A stretch of DNA of 64,000 nt, from NCBI GenBank assembly GCA_965243545.1, contig OZ251573.1, positions 3,286,001-3,350,000 on the forward strand. Direction: 5' to 3'. Every line of letters starts with the position of its first letter. Position 1 is the first letter of the stretch. Of this stretch, positions 20,990 through 29,587 are shown one piece after another. The position numbers and the translations under genes are program-made. The stretch is from CATQHW01 sp965243545. GTDB lineage: Bacteria; Spirochaetota; Spirochaetia; SZUA-6; Bin103. A model generated the notes under the pieces. It worked only from the letters and a program-made list of their open reading frames with translations. It made no database searches and was not told where the DNA came from.

Positions 20990-22226
20990 CGGCCAAGTCC
21001 TCCTCTATCGTGTCGGGTCCGCGCAGCAGCATGACGCGGCCGCCGCGGTTGCGGACCGTGTTGAAGTACTGCTCGGCGTCGCGCAGCGCGCGCGGGCCGC
21101 GCCCCGTGCCGTTGAAGATCACCCCGGTCACCTGCTTGGAGCTCACCGACGCCTCGATGATCGTGAACAGTTCCGGGTCCAGATGGTGGGTGAGGAACAT
21201 GACCGACTCCGCATCGTCGGCGCGCGCCTCCCAATCGGCCCAGAACAGGCGCGCGGGAGAGACGCTCTGCTTGAACGCCAGCCGGAAGTTCTCCCGGTAC
21301 AGCCGGTCGAACTCGTCGAGATGCCGGCCCGCGAAGGCGTACACCTGCTGGCCGACCGCCGCGCGCACCGCGGTCGGCACGCCGGACGCCAGGAAGTAAC
21401 GCGCCACCGCCAACAGCGCCTCTATCGTGACGTCCTCCACGGCCAGCACCGGCGCGCCGGCCGCCTCCGCGGGCGGCATGCGCAGGTCGGCGTAGATCGT
21501 CACCGCCGGCTCCGAGCTCGCCTGGTACTGGCGGACGAACGGCTTGCCGACCGCGGCGAACTTGCGCCAGGCGATGTGGCGCGCCGGTTCGCCGTGGCGC
21601 GCCTCGCGCAGCTGGGTGAACATGGCGTAGTCGGGCTCGCCGATCATCGACTCGCGCCGGCCGGCGTGCGGCTGCGCCTGATCCCCGGCCGCCAGGCGGG
21701 CGATCTTGAGCACGCGCGGAAAGACCCGGAACTCGCGGAAGCCGACCTGCGGACGGACCGCGAACAGGCGCAACGGGTCGCGCAGGGTGACGCGGCGGAT
21801 GCCGATGGTGTAGATGCCGCGGTAGGGCAGCCGGATCGGGTAGTCGCGGTCGATCACGGCGCTGCCGCCCAGGTAGATCGACAGGTCGGGGAGCGCCGTT
21901 TCACCGAGCGGGCGGACGATCTTGAACTCCACGTGGAGCTGCGAGACCGGGATCACCGACCGGTTCTCGATCCGCAACGAGTAGACGATCCGGTCGCCCT
22001 TGACCGGGTGGGCGCTGGAGAAGCGCTGCCCGTAGCCGACCGCCGCGGTGGCCGCCAGCAGCGCGGTGACCGAGAAGATCGGGATCAGCAGCAGGGTGAC
22101 CGCCAGCACCACGAAGAAACCGCCCAGGTAGGCGGCCGCCAGGTAGGCGATGACCAGGGCGCCGGCGTAGAAGCCGAGCGCCCGCGCCCGTTGGCCGAGC
22201 GTGAAGGACCGGCTGCTCCGGCTCAT
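20940..22226 (-). CDS. DUF58 domain protein
   Basis: A 428-residue protein with two N-terminal membrane helices (ALGFYAGALVIAYLAAAYLG and the following stretch), a beta-rich region and a DUF58 core around ARHGEPARHIAWRKFAAVGKPFVRQY, which corresponds to the family's GD..R.IDW..sAR signature but is degenerate. DUF58 proteins usually form an operon with a MoxR AAA ATPase and a transglutaminase-like protein; here the transglutaminase follows with a 50-base overlap but no MoxR is nearby. Confidence 0.75.
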   Translation of the reverse strand: MSRSSRSFTLGQRARALGFYAGALVIAYLAAAYLGGFFVVLAVTLLLIPIFSVTALLAATAAVGYGQRFSSAHPVKGDRIVYSLRIENRSVIPVSQLHVEFKIVRPLGETALPDLSIYLGGSAVIDRDYPIRLPYRGIYTIGIRRVTLRDPLRLFAVRPQVGFREFRVFPRVLKIARLAAGDQAQPHAGRRESMIGEPDYAMFTQLREARHGEPARHIAWRKFAAVGKPFVRQYQASSEPAVTIYADLRMPPAEAAGAPVLAVEDVTIEALLAVARYFLASGVPTAVRAAVGQQVYAFAGRHLDEFDRLYRENFRLAFKQSVSPARLFWADWEARADDAESVMFLTHHLDPELFTIIEASVSSKQVTGVIFNGTGRGPRALRDAEQYFNTVRNRGGRVMLLRGPDTIEEDLAGGGVSATDAAALRRSA

Positions 22227-22259
22227 CGGGCCGAATCCTACCACGCGCCCGGATGAACG

Positions 22260-22288
22260 CTGACGCACCGCCCGTTCGGTGTTACGAT
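22260..22288 (+). promoter_or_regulatory. Promoter for leaderless SDR gene
   Basis: CTGACG (22260-22265), 17-base spacer, TACGAT (22283-22288), then eight bases to ATG 22297. Confidence 0.45.
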
Positions 22289-22296
22289 GGCTCGGC

Positions 22297-23127
22297 ATGG
22301 AGCACTCCACCCCCGCGCTGGCGGGCCGGTCGTTCGTGGTCACCGGCGGCGCGCTCGGCATAGGCGGCGGCATAGCCGACGCGGTGGCGGCGGCCGGCGC
22401 CCGGGTGCTGGTGGTCGACCGGGACGGGGACGCCGGCCGGGCGCGCGTGGAACGGATCGCGGCGGCCGGCGGCGATGCCGCGTTCCTGCAGGCCGACCTT
22501 GCCACGCACGCCGGCTGCCGCGCCGCGGTCGAGCGGGCGGTGGCCGCCTTCGGAGGCGTGGATGTGCTGTGCAACAACGTCGGCATCCAGCCGCCGGCAT
22601 CCTACGCCACCGCGGAGGATACCACCGAGGAGATGTGGGACCTGATCATGGCGGTCAACGTCAAGAGCTACTTCCTGACCGCCAAGTACGCCATCCCGCA
22701 CCTGCGGCGCCGCGGCGGCGGCGTGATCATCAACGTGGCCAGCGTGCAGGGTCTGCAGTCGGCGCCGCTGGTGCCGGCCTACGCGGCCAGCAAGGGCGCG
22801 GTGCTGTCGCTCACCCGCCAGCTCGCCATCGACTACGCGCGCGAAAACATCCGCGCGCTGGCGGTCTGCCCCGGCAGCATCGACACGCCGCTGCTGCGCG
22901 CCGCGGCGGCCATGCAGGACGGCGACGTCGACGGGACGGTGCGGGAGTGGGGCCGCGCCCATCCGATCGGCCGCACCGGGCAGCCGGCGGACATAGCCTC
23001 CGTGGTGGTGTTTCTGGCCGGACCGGGCGCGTCGTTCATGACCGGCGAGTACGTCTGCGTCGACGGCGGCTACAACGCGCTCGGCGCCTGGGCCGCCCCG
23101 CGCGAACCGGCGCCGGCCGGCGCGTGA
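22297..23127 (+). CDS. Short-chain dehydrogenase/reductase
   Basis: A 276-residue classical SDR. The cofactor motif is TGGALGIGGGIA, followed by NNVG, the catalytic Ser region INVASVQGLQS and YAASK for Tyr/Lys. The acidic residue at the end of beta-2 (VVDRDGD) suggests NAD(H) preference. The next SDR overlaps its stop (GTGA), so the two are translated from one message and may act in successive steps on the same substrate. Substrate unknown. Confidence 0.88.
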   Translation: MEHSTPALAGRSFVVTGGALGIGGGIADAVAAAGARVLVVDRDGDAGRARVERIAAAGGDAAFLQADLATHAGCRAAVERAVAAFGGVDVLCNNVGIQPPASYATAEDTTEEMWDLIMAVNVKSYFLTAKYAIPHLRRRGGGVIINVASVQGLQSAPLVPAYAASKGAVLSLTRQLAIDYARENIRALAVCPGSIDTPLLRAAAAMQDGDVDGTVREWGRAHPIGRTGQPADIASVVVFLAGPGASFMTGEYVCVDGGYNALGAWAAPREPAPAGA

Positions 23128-23912
23128 GCGACCGCCTGGACGGCCGCGCGGCGGTCGTCACCGGAGGAGCCGGCGGCATCGGGCGCGCGGTGTGCCGGCG
23201 CTTCGCGGAGCGGGGCGCGCGCGTGGCGGTCGCCGACCTGGACGCCGGCCGCGCCGAGCAGACCGCCGCCGAATGCGGCGCCGGGCAGGCGATCGGCGCG
23301 CCGGTCGACGTGGTCGATCCCGATTCGGCCGCCCGGTGCGTGGCGGCCGCAGTGGAGCGCTTCGGCCGCGTCGACTACCTGGCGTACTGCGCCGGCAACA
23401 ACATCAAGGCGCCCGCCCTGGAGCTGACGCTGGCCGACTGGCGCAGCCAGCTCGACACCCACCTGACCGGCGCCTTCGTGTGCTGTCAGGCGGTGGGCCG
23501 GCGGCTGGTCGAGCAGGGGGAAGGGGGCCGCATCGTGCTGCTCTCCTCGGTGGCGGCGTGGGCGCCGATACCGCAGCGGGGCGCCTACAGCCCGTCCAAG
23601 GCGGGGCTGGTGAGCCTGGCGCAGGTGTTGTCGGTGGAGTGGGCGGAGTACGGGATCAACGTCAACGCGGTCTGCCCCGGCGTGGCCAAGACACCCATGA
23701 CCGATCTGGTGTATGCACGTGACCCGGACCTGAAGCGGATCCGCCGGAGCCGGATGCCGATTCCCCGTGAGGTGCTGCCGGAGGAGATAGCCGACCTGGT
23801 GGTCTTTCTGTGCGGCGCCGGCTCGACCTACGTCAACGGGGCGGCCATACCGATCGACGGCGGCTTTCTCAACTCCGGGTTCATGCCGGAGCGGAATCTC
23901 GACCGGGCCTGA
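23124..23912 (+). CDS. Short-chain dehydrogenase/reductase
   Basis: A 262-residue classical SDR whose GTG start overlaps the upstream SDR stop. Motifs: TGGAGGIGRAV, CAGNN in place of NNAG, LLSSVAAWAPIPQRGAYSPSK with Ser and the Tyr-X3-Lys pair, and NAVCPGVAKTPM. VADLDAG suggests NAD(H). Only moderately similar to its neighbour, so not a fresh duplicate. Confidence 0.88.
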   Translation: MSDRLDGRAAVVTGGAGGIGRAVCRRFAERGARVAVADLDAGRAEQTAAECGAGQAIGAPVDVVDPDSAARCVAAAVERFGRVDYLAYCAGNNIKAPALELTLADWRSQLDTHLTGAFVCCQAVGRRLVEQGEGGRIVLLSSVAAWAPIPQRGAYSPSKAGLVSLAQVLSVEWAEYGINVNAVCPGVAKTPMTDLVYARDPDLKRIRRSRMPIPREVLPEEIADLVVFLCGAGSTYVNGAAIPIDGGFLNSGFMPERNLDRA

Positions 23913-23949
23913 CGAGGGGCCAATTCACAACGAAGGAGCATGAGAGAAC

Positions 23950-24192
23950 ATGGCTGATACGGAGAAACGGGACCTGGACAAGCGGAAGGTCGGGGTGGGC
24001 ATCGGCGCCATCGGTCTGGTGGCGTTCCTGTTGGGCGTGCTGGGCGTGGTCAACATCACCTTTCTGGGGGTGATCGGCGTGATCGTCGGCGTCATCGTCC
24101 TGTTCGTCGGCATCAACGACAAGAAGAAGTGGGAAGAGGTGAAGAAGGACCTTTACCCGGAAGGGGAAGACGCCGGCGGCGAAAACCGATAG
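23950..24192 (+). CDS. Small two-helix membrane protein
   Basis: An 80-residue protein: charged N-terminus (MADTEKRDLDKRK), two closely spaced hydrophobic glycine-rich helices (about residues 15-54), then a charged Lys/Glu-rich tail. A strong AAGGAG lies upstream with correct spacing. No family recognised. It follows the SDR pair by 37 bases and may be on the same transcript. Confidence 0.65.
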   Translation: MADTEKRDLDKRKVGVGIGAIGLVAFLLGVLGVVNITFLGVIGVIVGVIVLFVGINDKKKWEEVKKDLYPEGEDAGGENR

Positions 24193-24236
24193 CGGCGCAG
24201 CGCCCGCTGTCCGTCCGCCCGGCGCGGCGCGCGGAC

Positions 24237-25316
24237 ATGCGCGCCTTCATCCGGTTCCCGCGGACGGTCTACCGGGACGACCCGCTGTGGGTGGCGCCGC
24301 TGATCGGGCGCGAACGGCGGCGCTTGGACGCCGCCGCCAATCCGTTCTTTCAGCACGCGGCGATGCAGCCGTTCGCGGCCTTCCGGGACGGCCGCATGGC
24401 CGGCCGCATCGCCGCCATCACCGACGACCGGTATAACCGGCACCACGGCGAATCGACCGGCTTCTTCGGCTTCTTCGAGTGCGCGGACGACGCGGAGACC
24501 GCCGCGGCGCTGCTCGACGCCGCCGCCGGCTGGCTGCGCGGCCGCGGCATGACCGCCATGCGCGGGCCGTTCAACCCGTCGACCAGCGACTCGCTCGGCA
24601 TCCTGGTCGACGGCTTCGACCGCCCGCCGGCGTTCCTGATGGCCTACAACCCGCGCTACTACCCGCATCTGCTGGAGCGGGCGGGACTGGTCAAGGCGCG
24701 CGACCTGTACGCCTACTACATGCACTCCTCGGAATCGGAGATTCCGCCCAAGATCGCCCGCGTGGCGGCGGCGGTGCGCAAGCGCCACGGGGTGACGGTC
24801 CGGTCCGGGGACCTGCGCCGGCTGCGCGAAGACCTCGACCTGATCAAGCTGATCCACAACGAGGCGTCGGGCCGCAACTGGGGGTTCGTGCCGAAGACGG
24901 ACGCGGAGCTCGACCGCATTGCCCACGACCTGCGGCGGCTGGTCGATCCGGAGCTGGCGCTGTTCGCCTTCGTGCACGGCGAGCCGGCCGGCTTTTCGCT
25001 GGCGCTGCCGGACTGGAACCAGGTGCTGCGCGGTCTGAACGGCCGCCTGTTCCCGTTCGGGTTCCTGCGGATGCTGCGCGGCCGGCGCCGCATCGACCTG
25101 CTGCGGGTGTACACGACCGGCGTGCGCCCGCGCTTCCGCAACCTGGGGCTGGACGCGATCTTCTATTACGAGACGTGGGTGCGCGGCGTGGGCCGGGGGC
25201 TGCTGGGCGGCGAGTTTTCCTGGGTGCTGGAGGACAACGTCAACATGCGCAACACCCTGGAGAACATGGGCGCGCGCCGGCACAAGACCTACCGGATTTA
25301 CGAACGCGCGCTGTAG
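24237..25316 (+). CDS. GNAT-like acyltransferase family protein
   Basis: Soluble protein of about 360 residues resembling the large GNAT-related family with an N-terminal RAFIRFPRTVYRDDPLWV motif. Other features are GPFNPSTSDSLGILVDGF and a C-terminal half with YTTGVRPRFRNLGLDAIF, where the acetyl-CoA-binding loop would be. The conserved region seems to begin before the first ATG (24237); the reading frame is open upstream, and a CTG at 24207 or a GTG at 24129 inside the preceding gene could be used. Substrate unknown. Confidence 0.65.
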   Translation: MRAFIRFPRTVYRDDPLWVAPLIGRERRRLDAAANPFFQHAAMQPFAAFRDGRMAGRIAAITDDRYNRHHGESTGFFGFFECADDAETAAALLDAAAGWLRGRGMTAMRGPFNPSTSDSLGILVDGFDRPPAFLMAYNPRYYPHLLERAGLVKARDLYAYYMHSSESEIPPKIARVAAAVRKRHGVTVRSGDLRRLREDLDLIKLIHNEASGRNWGFVPKTDAELDRIAHDLRRLVDPELALFAFVHGEPAGFSLALPDWNQVLRGLNGRLFPFGFLRMLRGRRRIDLLRVYTTGVRPRFRNLGLDAIFYYETWVRGVGRGLLGGEFSWVLEDNVNMRNTLENMGARRHKTYRIYERAL

Positions 25317-25351
25317 CGTGGGGCGCGGCGCGGGCGGCCCGGCCCGGGCGA

Positions 25352-25380
25352 TTGACCCGGAAGGGGGCGGCCGGTACCAT
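25352..25380 (+). promoter_or_regulatory. Promoter for leaderless nitroreductase gene
   Basis: TTGACC (25352-25357), 17-base spacer, TACCAT (25375-25380), nine bases before ATG 25390. Confidence 0.5.
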
Positions 25381-25389
25381 TCCGGCCCC

Positions 25390-25959
25390 ATGTCCGTACT
25401 CGAAACCATCGCCGCACGGCGTTCGATATTCGACTTCCGGCCCACCGCGGTACCGCGCCCGCAGATCGAACGCGCGTTGCAAGCGGCCGTCTGGGCCCCG
25501 AACCACAAGCTGACCGAACCGTGGCGGTTCATTGTCGTCGGACCGGAAGGCAAGCGCCGGCTGAGCGAAGTCTACGCCCGCATCAAGCAGGATGCGGTGC
25601 CGGTCGACATCACGCCGGCGGCGCGCGCCGAGCTCGGCCGCAAGGCGGCCGCCAAGCTGATGGGCAAGCCGGCCGTGATGGCGGTCACCTGCTCGGTGTC
25701 CGGCGATCCGTTCCGGGACCGGGAGGATTACGCCGCCACCTGCTGCGCGATCCAGAACATCATGCTGGCGGCGTGGGAGGACGGCGTCGGCATGCAGTGG
25801 AGCACCAGCGGCCTGATCGAAGACGCGGAGGCGCTGCAGGTGCTCGGCGTCGACGCCGGCCGGGAGCGGGTGGCCGGCCTGCTGTACGCCGGCTATGCCG
25901 AGCGGGTGCCGCAATCGTCCAGGAAGCCGGCCGCCGAGCTCACCACGTGGCTGGCGTGA
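25390..25959 (+). CDS. Nitroreductase family protein
   Basis: A 189-residue FMN-dependent oxidoreductase. ARRSIFDFRP at the N-terminus is the FMN phosphate-binding Arg-Arg-Ser motif; WAPNHKLTEPWRFIVV is the next conserved block, then AAWEDGVGMQWST. The length fits the family. It probably forms a homodimer in the cytoplasm. Substrate is not predictable. The following PLP enzyme starts 25 bases later on the same strand. Confidence 0.88.
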   Translation: MSVLETIAARRSIFDFRPTAVPRPQIERALQAAVWAPNHKLTEPWRFIVVGPEGKRRLSEVYARIKQDAVPVDITPAARAELGRKAAAKLMGKPAVMAVTCSVSGDPFRDREDYAATCCAIQNIMLAAWEDGVGMQWSTSGLIEDAEALQVLGVDAGRERVAGLLYAGYAERVPQSSRKPAAELTTWLA

Positions 25960-25984
25960 GGGCGGCCGGCGTGAGGGTGGGCCG

Positions 25985-27085
25985 GTGAGCGCCTCCTCCC
26001 CGGTCGGACTGCCGGCCGCCGAGCTCGACACCCCCGCGCTGGTGGTCGACCTCGACCTGCTCGACCGCAACGTCGAGCGCATGGCCCGCGTGGTGATCGA
26101 CGACGCCGGCATCGGCTGGCGCCCGCACACCAAGGCGCTCAAGACGCCGGCGCTGGCGCACCGGCTGATCGCCCGCGGCGCGCTGGGGGTGACCTGCGCC
26201 AAGCTCGGCGAGGCGGAAGTGATGGCCGCCGGCGGCGTGCGCGACGTACTGGTCGCCAACCAGGTGGTGGGGCCGGCCAAGGTGCGGCGGCTGGCTCACC
26301 TGCAGCGGAGCGCGGACGTGGCGGTCGCCGTCGATTCGGAGGTCGGCGTGCGGCAGATCGGCGCCGCGGCGGCCGCCGCCGGCGTGGAGGTGCGGGTGCT
26401 GGTCGAACTCAACGTCGGCATGGACCGCGCCGGGGTCGCCCCCGGCGAGGAGACGGTGCGTTTGGCGCGCGTGGCCGCCGGCACGCCCGGCGTGCGGCTG
26501 GCCGGGCTGATGGCGTGGGAAGGGCACACGCTCGACGTCGAGCCGGCCGACGCCAAGCGCCGCGCGATAGAGACGGCGGTCGGCCGGTTGACCGGCAGCG
26601 CCGACCGGTGCCGCGCGGCCGGGCTGCCGATCGACATAGTGAGCTGCGGCGGCACCGGCAGCTACCGGGTGACCGCCCGCCAGCCGGGCGTGACCGAAAT
26701 CCAGGCCGGCGGCGGCGTGCTCGGCGACGTCATGTACCGGCAGCGGTTCGGCGTCGATCACGACTGCGCGCTGCGCATCATCGCCACGGTCACCAGCCGG
26801 CCCACGCCGGAGCGGGTCATCTGCGACGCCGGCCGCAAGACCATGAGCGCGGATTCGGCGACGCCGGAGGTGCAGGGGCTGGCGGTGACGTCGGCCAGGT
26901 TCTCCGCCGAACACGGCGCGCTCACCCTGGCGGAGCCGTCGGACGCGCCGGCCGTGGGCGACCGGCTGGAGTTCCTGGCCGGCTACTCGGATACGACCGT
27001 CGTTCTGCACGACGCCATCTACGCCACCCGCAACGGCGTGGTAGAGGCGGTCTGGCCGCTGCTCGGCCGCGGCCGGTTGACCTGA
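25985..27085 (+). CDS. D-threonine aldolase-like PLP enzyme
   Basis: A 366-residue fold-type III PLP enzyme (alanine-racemase-like barrel) of the DSD1/D-threonine aldolase group. LDTPALVVDLDLLDRNV opens the barrel; the PLP lysine lies in RPHTKALKTP; SCGGTGSY and GGGVLGD carry phosphate-binding glycines, and DAGRKTMS is the late conserved block. HDHA-type metal ligands appear as YSDTTVVLHDAIY. Such enzymes cleave D-beta-hydroxy-alpha-amino acids to glycine and an aldehyde. GTG 25985 has a GAGGGTGGG sequence upstream; the longer open frame overlaps the nitroreductase. Confidence 0.82.
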   Translation: MSASSPVGLPAAELDTPALVVDLDLLDRNVERMARVVIDDAGIGWRPHTKALKTPALAHRLIARGALGVTCAKLGEAEVMAAGGVRDVLVANQVVGPAKVRRLAHLQRSADVAVAVDSEVGVRQIGAAAAAAGVEVRVLVELNVGMDRAGVAPGEETVRLARVAAGTPGVRLAGLMAWEGHTLDVEPADAKRRAIETAVGRLTGSADRCRAAGLPIDIVSCGGTGSYRVTARQPGVTEIQAGGGVLGDVMYRQRFGVDHDCALRIIATVTSRPTPERVICDAGRKTMSADSATPEVQGLAVTSARFSAEHGALTLAEPSDAPAVGDRLEFLAGYSDTTVVLHDAIYATRNGVVEAVWPLLGRGRLT

Positions 27086-27151
27086 ACTCGACTACCTCAC
27101 TCGGCGAAAAGCGCGCGGATCGTATCCCTTGGTGACTAGGGGGCGGCCTTT

Positions 27152-27964
27152 CTACCCTCCTCCCGGGCATTGCGGTCCGGTCCACCCATCCCAAACCTTT
27201 GTGGTGAACGACCACACGTTGCCCTGAGTGATACCGGCTTCGTTCTTTGCATCCACCCGCCAGTAGTAGGTCGTTCCCAGCGAAAAGTCCGCATCTTCGT
27301 TAAAGCTGATGCCATTATTGGGCGGAGCTGCGGCGACGACGGAGAACGGACTACCCCGGATGTTGTCCGAGGCGAGATCCGTCGAGGTGCCCACGTACAC
27401 GAAGTAGCCGACACCACCCGGCGCGGCGTCCCAAAACAAAGACAGTCTGCCAACCGACGTGCAGCTGTAACCTTTCCAGCCCCTCACGTCGGCCGCTCCG
27501 TCGCTCGGCTGCGGGTTGCTGGCAACTCCGGGAAGCGTGCCGGTCGCCCTGCCGGTGGTGAACGACCACACGTCGCCGCGGGTGGTGCCGGCGGCGTTCT
27601 TTGCGTCCACCCGCCAGTAGTAGGTCGTTTCCTCCGCCAGACTCTCATACCAATAGAAACTCCAACCGGTGCCTTGGTAGTCGGCGCTCCTGAAACGGTC
27701 GTCCCCGGAGAGATCCCGCGAGGTGCCAAAGTACCTGACGTACGAGCGGGCGCGAGGCGCGGCGTCCCAATTGAATGCCGTCTTCCAAACCGTCACGCCG
27801 GTCGCCCCGTCGCGCGGCTGCGGGTTTGTGGCAACTCCGGGCGGTGGTTCGTCGGGCGGTGGTTCCTCGGCCGGCGGAGGCGGCGGGGCGGCCTTCATGG
27901 TGAACCTCCACACCTTGCCCTGAGTGATGATGGGGTCATGGCCGGTTTTGACCACTACGTCCAC
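27152..27964 (-). CDS. C-terminal part of repeat lipoprotein (out of frame with N-terminal part)
   Basis: The downstream part of the repeat lipoprotein, 270 codons. It carries Fn3-like domains each ending in TTYYWRVDAKN-X-AG-X-T-X-G-X-VWSFTT (copies near 27555-27630 and 27199-27277, plus a degenerate one at the start, RVDVVVKTG...VWRFTMK). Proline linkers (APPPPPAEEPPPDEPPP) join the domains. The first codons continue the sequence of the upstream part one base out of phase, so this is not an independent gene. It ends in PQCPGGG. Expected to be extracellular and adhesin-like, from architecture only. Confidence 0.6.
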   Translation of the reverse strand: MDVVVKTGHDPIITQGKVWRFTMKAAPPPPPAEEPPPDEPPPGVATNPQPRDGATGVTVWKTAFNWDAAPRARSYVRYFGTSRDLSGDDRFRSADYQGTGWSFYWYESLAEETTYYWRVDAKNAAGTTRGDVWSFTTGRATGTLPGVASNPQPSDGAADVRGWKGYSCTSVGRLSLFWDAAPGGVGYFVYVGTSTDLASDNIRGSPFSVVAAAPPNNGISFNEDADFSLGTTYYWRVDAKNEAGITQGNVWSFTTKVWDGWTGPQCPGGG

Positions 27965-29154
27965 CCGCCAGTAGTAGGTCGTTCCGGGCGAAAAAAATCC
28001 GTCTCCTCATAGTAATACGTTTTGCCACTATACGGAGCCCAGGACGCCACGGTGTCGTCCGAGGCGAGATCCCGCGAGGTGCCCACGTACAGGTGGTAGC
28101 CGTCAGCGCCGTACACGGGCCTCCAACCCAAATGAAACCAGGGATGGACCGAATCTAGGGTTTCCAACTCCACGTTGGTCGCCCAGTTGTGCGGCTGCGG
28201 GCCGTCGGCCCTGCGAGCTTTTGTGGGAAGTGGTGCCGGCGGCGGTGCCGAGGCGGTCCTTGTGGTGAACGACCACACGTTGCCGCGGGTGGCGCCGGCG
28301 GCGTTGTTCGCGTCGACCCGCCAGTAGTAGGTCGTGCCAAACGCCAGCGGCCGAATGCCCACCATGAGCGTTGTGGTCCGGATCGGCGTACCGAGATCAG
28401 CGTCGGCGGCGAGACTCTGCGTGGTTCCCCAGTACACGTCGTAGCTGGTGGCGGGGGGGCCGCCGCGGCCGCCGGAGTCCCCGGGTTCCCAAATCAGGTT
28501 CACACCGTTCGAGTGGACGGCCACGTTGGTCGCCTCGTCGCTGGGCTCCGGGAGCCAAGCCGCTCGGGGAGCGGCTGCGGCCGGGGCTGCCGGCTCGGAC
28601 GGAGTCGCCGGCTCGGACGGCGCCGGCGGCGGGCTCACGGTCGGTGGCGCGGGCCGGCCGCCGGGGATGGCCGGCGGCGCGTCATCCGGCAGTTCTTCGA
28701 GGTCGAAGTCATCCGGCAGGTCGGTCACTTGCGCTATGCACTCGTCGTTGAGGTCGACCACGCAGTTCGTGCCGTCGCCGCGGCGGGTGACGATGTACAG
28801 ACGATTGCTGCCGGGGTAGCGGATCACGATCAGGTAATACCTCGACTGCTGCGCCTGCTCCGTTCGGCCGTCCGGCAGCGGCAAGCCGGCCTCAAGCGAC
28901 TCATTCGTCGGCTCCGTGCAGGTGGCCGGCGCGGTGGCCCCGCCCATGTGCAGGGTGTCGGCAACGATCGCGCCGTGGACTCCCGCGCCGCGGTCGGGCA
29001 GCCGGATCGCCGCGTCGTCGCACGATGCCTGCGGCGCGGCCGGCTCCGGAGTGGCCGCCGGCTCCGGGGGTGAGACCGCCGCCCCGCAGGCGGACAGGAG
29101 TGCGGTCAGGGCGAGCAACGGCGCCCACCGTGTCGATCCGAGTCTCGTCGTCAT
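27955..29154 (-). CDS. Surface lipoprotein with Fn3-like repeats, N-terminal part
   Basis: The first 399 codons of a lipoprotein. Signal peptide with lipobox LLSAC, Cys near residue 23, then a Pro/Ala/Glu-rich stretch, a folded domain (about residues 45-160), a Pro/Ser/Glu-rich linker and Fn3-like repeats with YYWRVDANNAAGATRGNVWSFTT split in the usual place. The frame ends in FFRPERPTTGGWT. One extra T in the T7 run (plus strand A7, 27991-27997) would give FFSPGTTYYWRVD and join it to the next open frame, making about 667 residues. GTG 29157 or ATG 29154 follows AAGGAG. A 24-base G/C tract lies about 75 bases upstream. Confidence 0.7.
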   Translation of the reverse strand: MTTRLGSTRWAPLLALTALLSACGAAVSPPEPAATPEPAAPQASCDDAAIRLPDRGAGVHGAIVADTLHMGGATAPATCTEPTNESLEAGLPLPDGRTEQAQQSRYYLIVIRYPGSNRLYIVTRRGDGTNCVVDLNDECIAQVTDLPDDFDLEELPDDAPPAIPGGRPAPPTVSPPPAPSEPATPSEPAAPAAAAPRAAWLPEPSDEATNVAVHSNGVNLIWEPGDSGGRGGPPATSYDVYWGTTQSLAADADLGTPIRTTTLMVGIRPLAFGTTYYWRVDANNAAGATRGNVWSFTTRTASAPPPAPLPTKARRADGPQPHNWATNVELETLDSVHPWFHLGWRPVYGADGYHLYVGTSRDLASDDTVASWAPYSGKTYYYEETDFFRPERPTTGGWT

Positions 29155-29217
29155 CACGTCAGTCTCCTTCTCCGGCGCCGCCAGCCTGGGCTTGCCCGGC
29201 GCATCCTTTCCTTACCC

Positions 29218-29255
29218 TACATAACTTGGGGGGGGGGGGGGGGGGGGGGGGTCAA
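29218..29255 (-). promoter_or_regulatory. Candidate phase-variable promoter with C24 tract
   Basis: Minus strand: TTGAC (29255-29251) runs straight into 24 C (29251-29228), then AAGTTATGTAGGGT. If TTGACC is the -35 box and TATGTA or TAGGGT the -10, the present spacer is 26 or 30 bases, longer than the optimum of 17. Slippage in the tract would change the spacing. Confidence 0.55.
29228..29251. repeat. 24-base homopolymer G/C tract
   Basis: Uninterrupted run of 24 G on the plus strand, by far the longest homopolymer in the window. It lies in the intergenic region upstream of the lipoprotein gene. Confidence 0.97.
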
Positions 29256-29587
29256 GTCTTGTGGATTGAACGGCAACAGCTCGCGACGCCGGCGCGCCGC
29301 ACGCCAGACGGTAGGCGTCGGCCGCCTCAACGCGGTCACCGTGCGCGCCGTGCGGCTGAACTCCACGCCGATCTCGTTTCGTCGGCGCTGCCCGCATTGG
29401 CTCGGCTGGCCTGCGCCGGCCACGCGGCGGGGCTAGGGCGTGGCGCTCGACCGCTCTCCGCACCACCGTTCTGCAGCAGCGCCGCCGAGTGGTGAGTCAA
29501 TGCGGGGCTTGCGCGCCAAGTCTTTTCGTGTCAGCCTTCAAGATGAAGCCAGACGTCCTGGATCGCTATGGATAGGAAAGGACAGCC
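29255..29587. other. Intergenic region with a repeated gene remnant
   Basis: No convincing gene. Bases 29313-29372 resemble the remnant at 17620-17735, sharing GTGCGGCTGAACTCCACGCC almost exactly. The remainder up to brnT shows no recognised feature; GC falls towards 29587. Confidence 0.5.

Noticed and set aside
27199..28333. Regular repeats resembling a CRISPR array
   Set aside because: Spacing is about 300 bases, repeats are imperfect and encode the YYWRVD...VWSFTT protein motif; they are protein domains.
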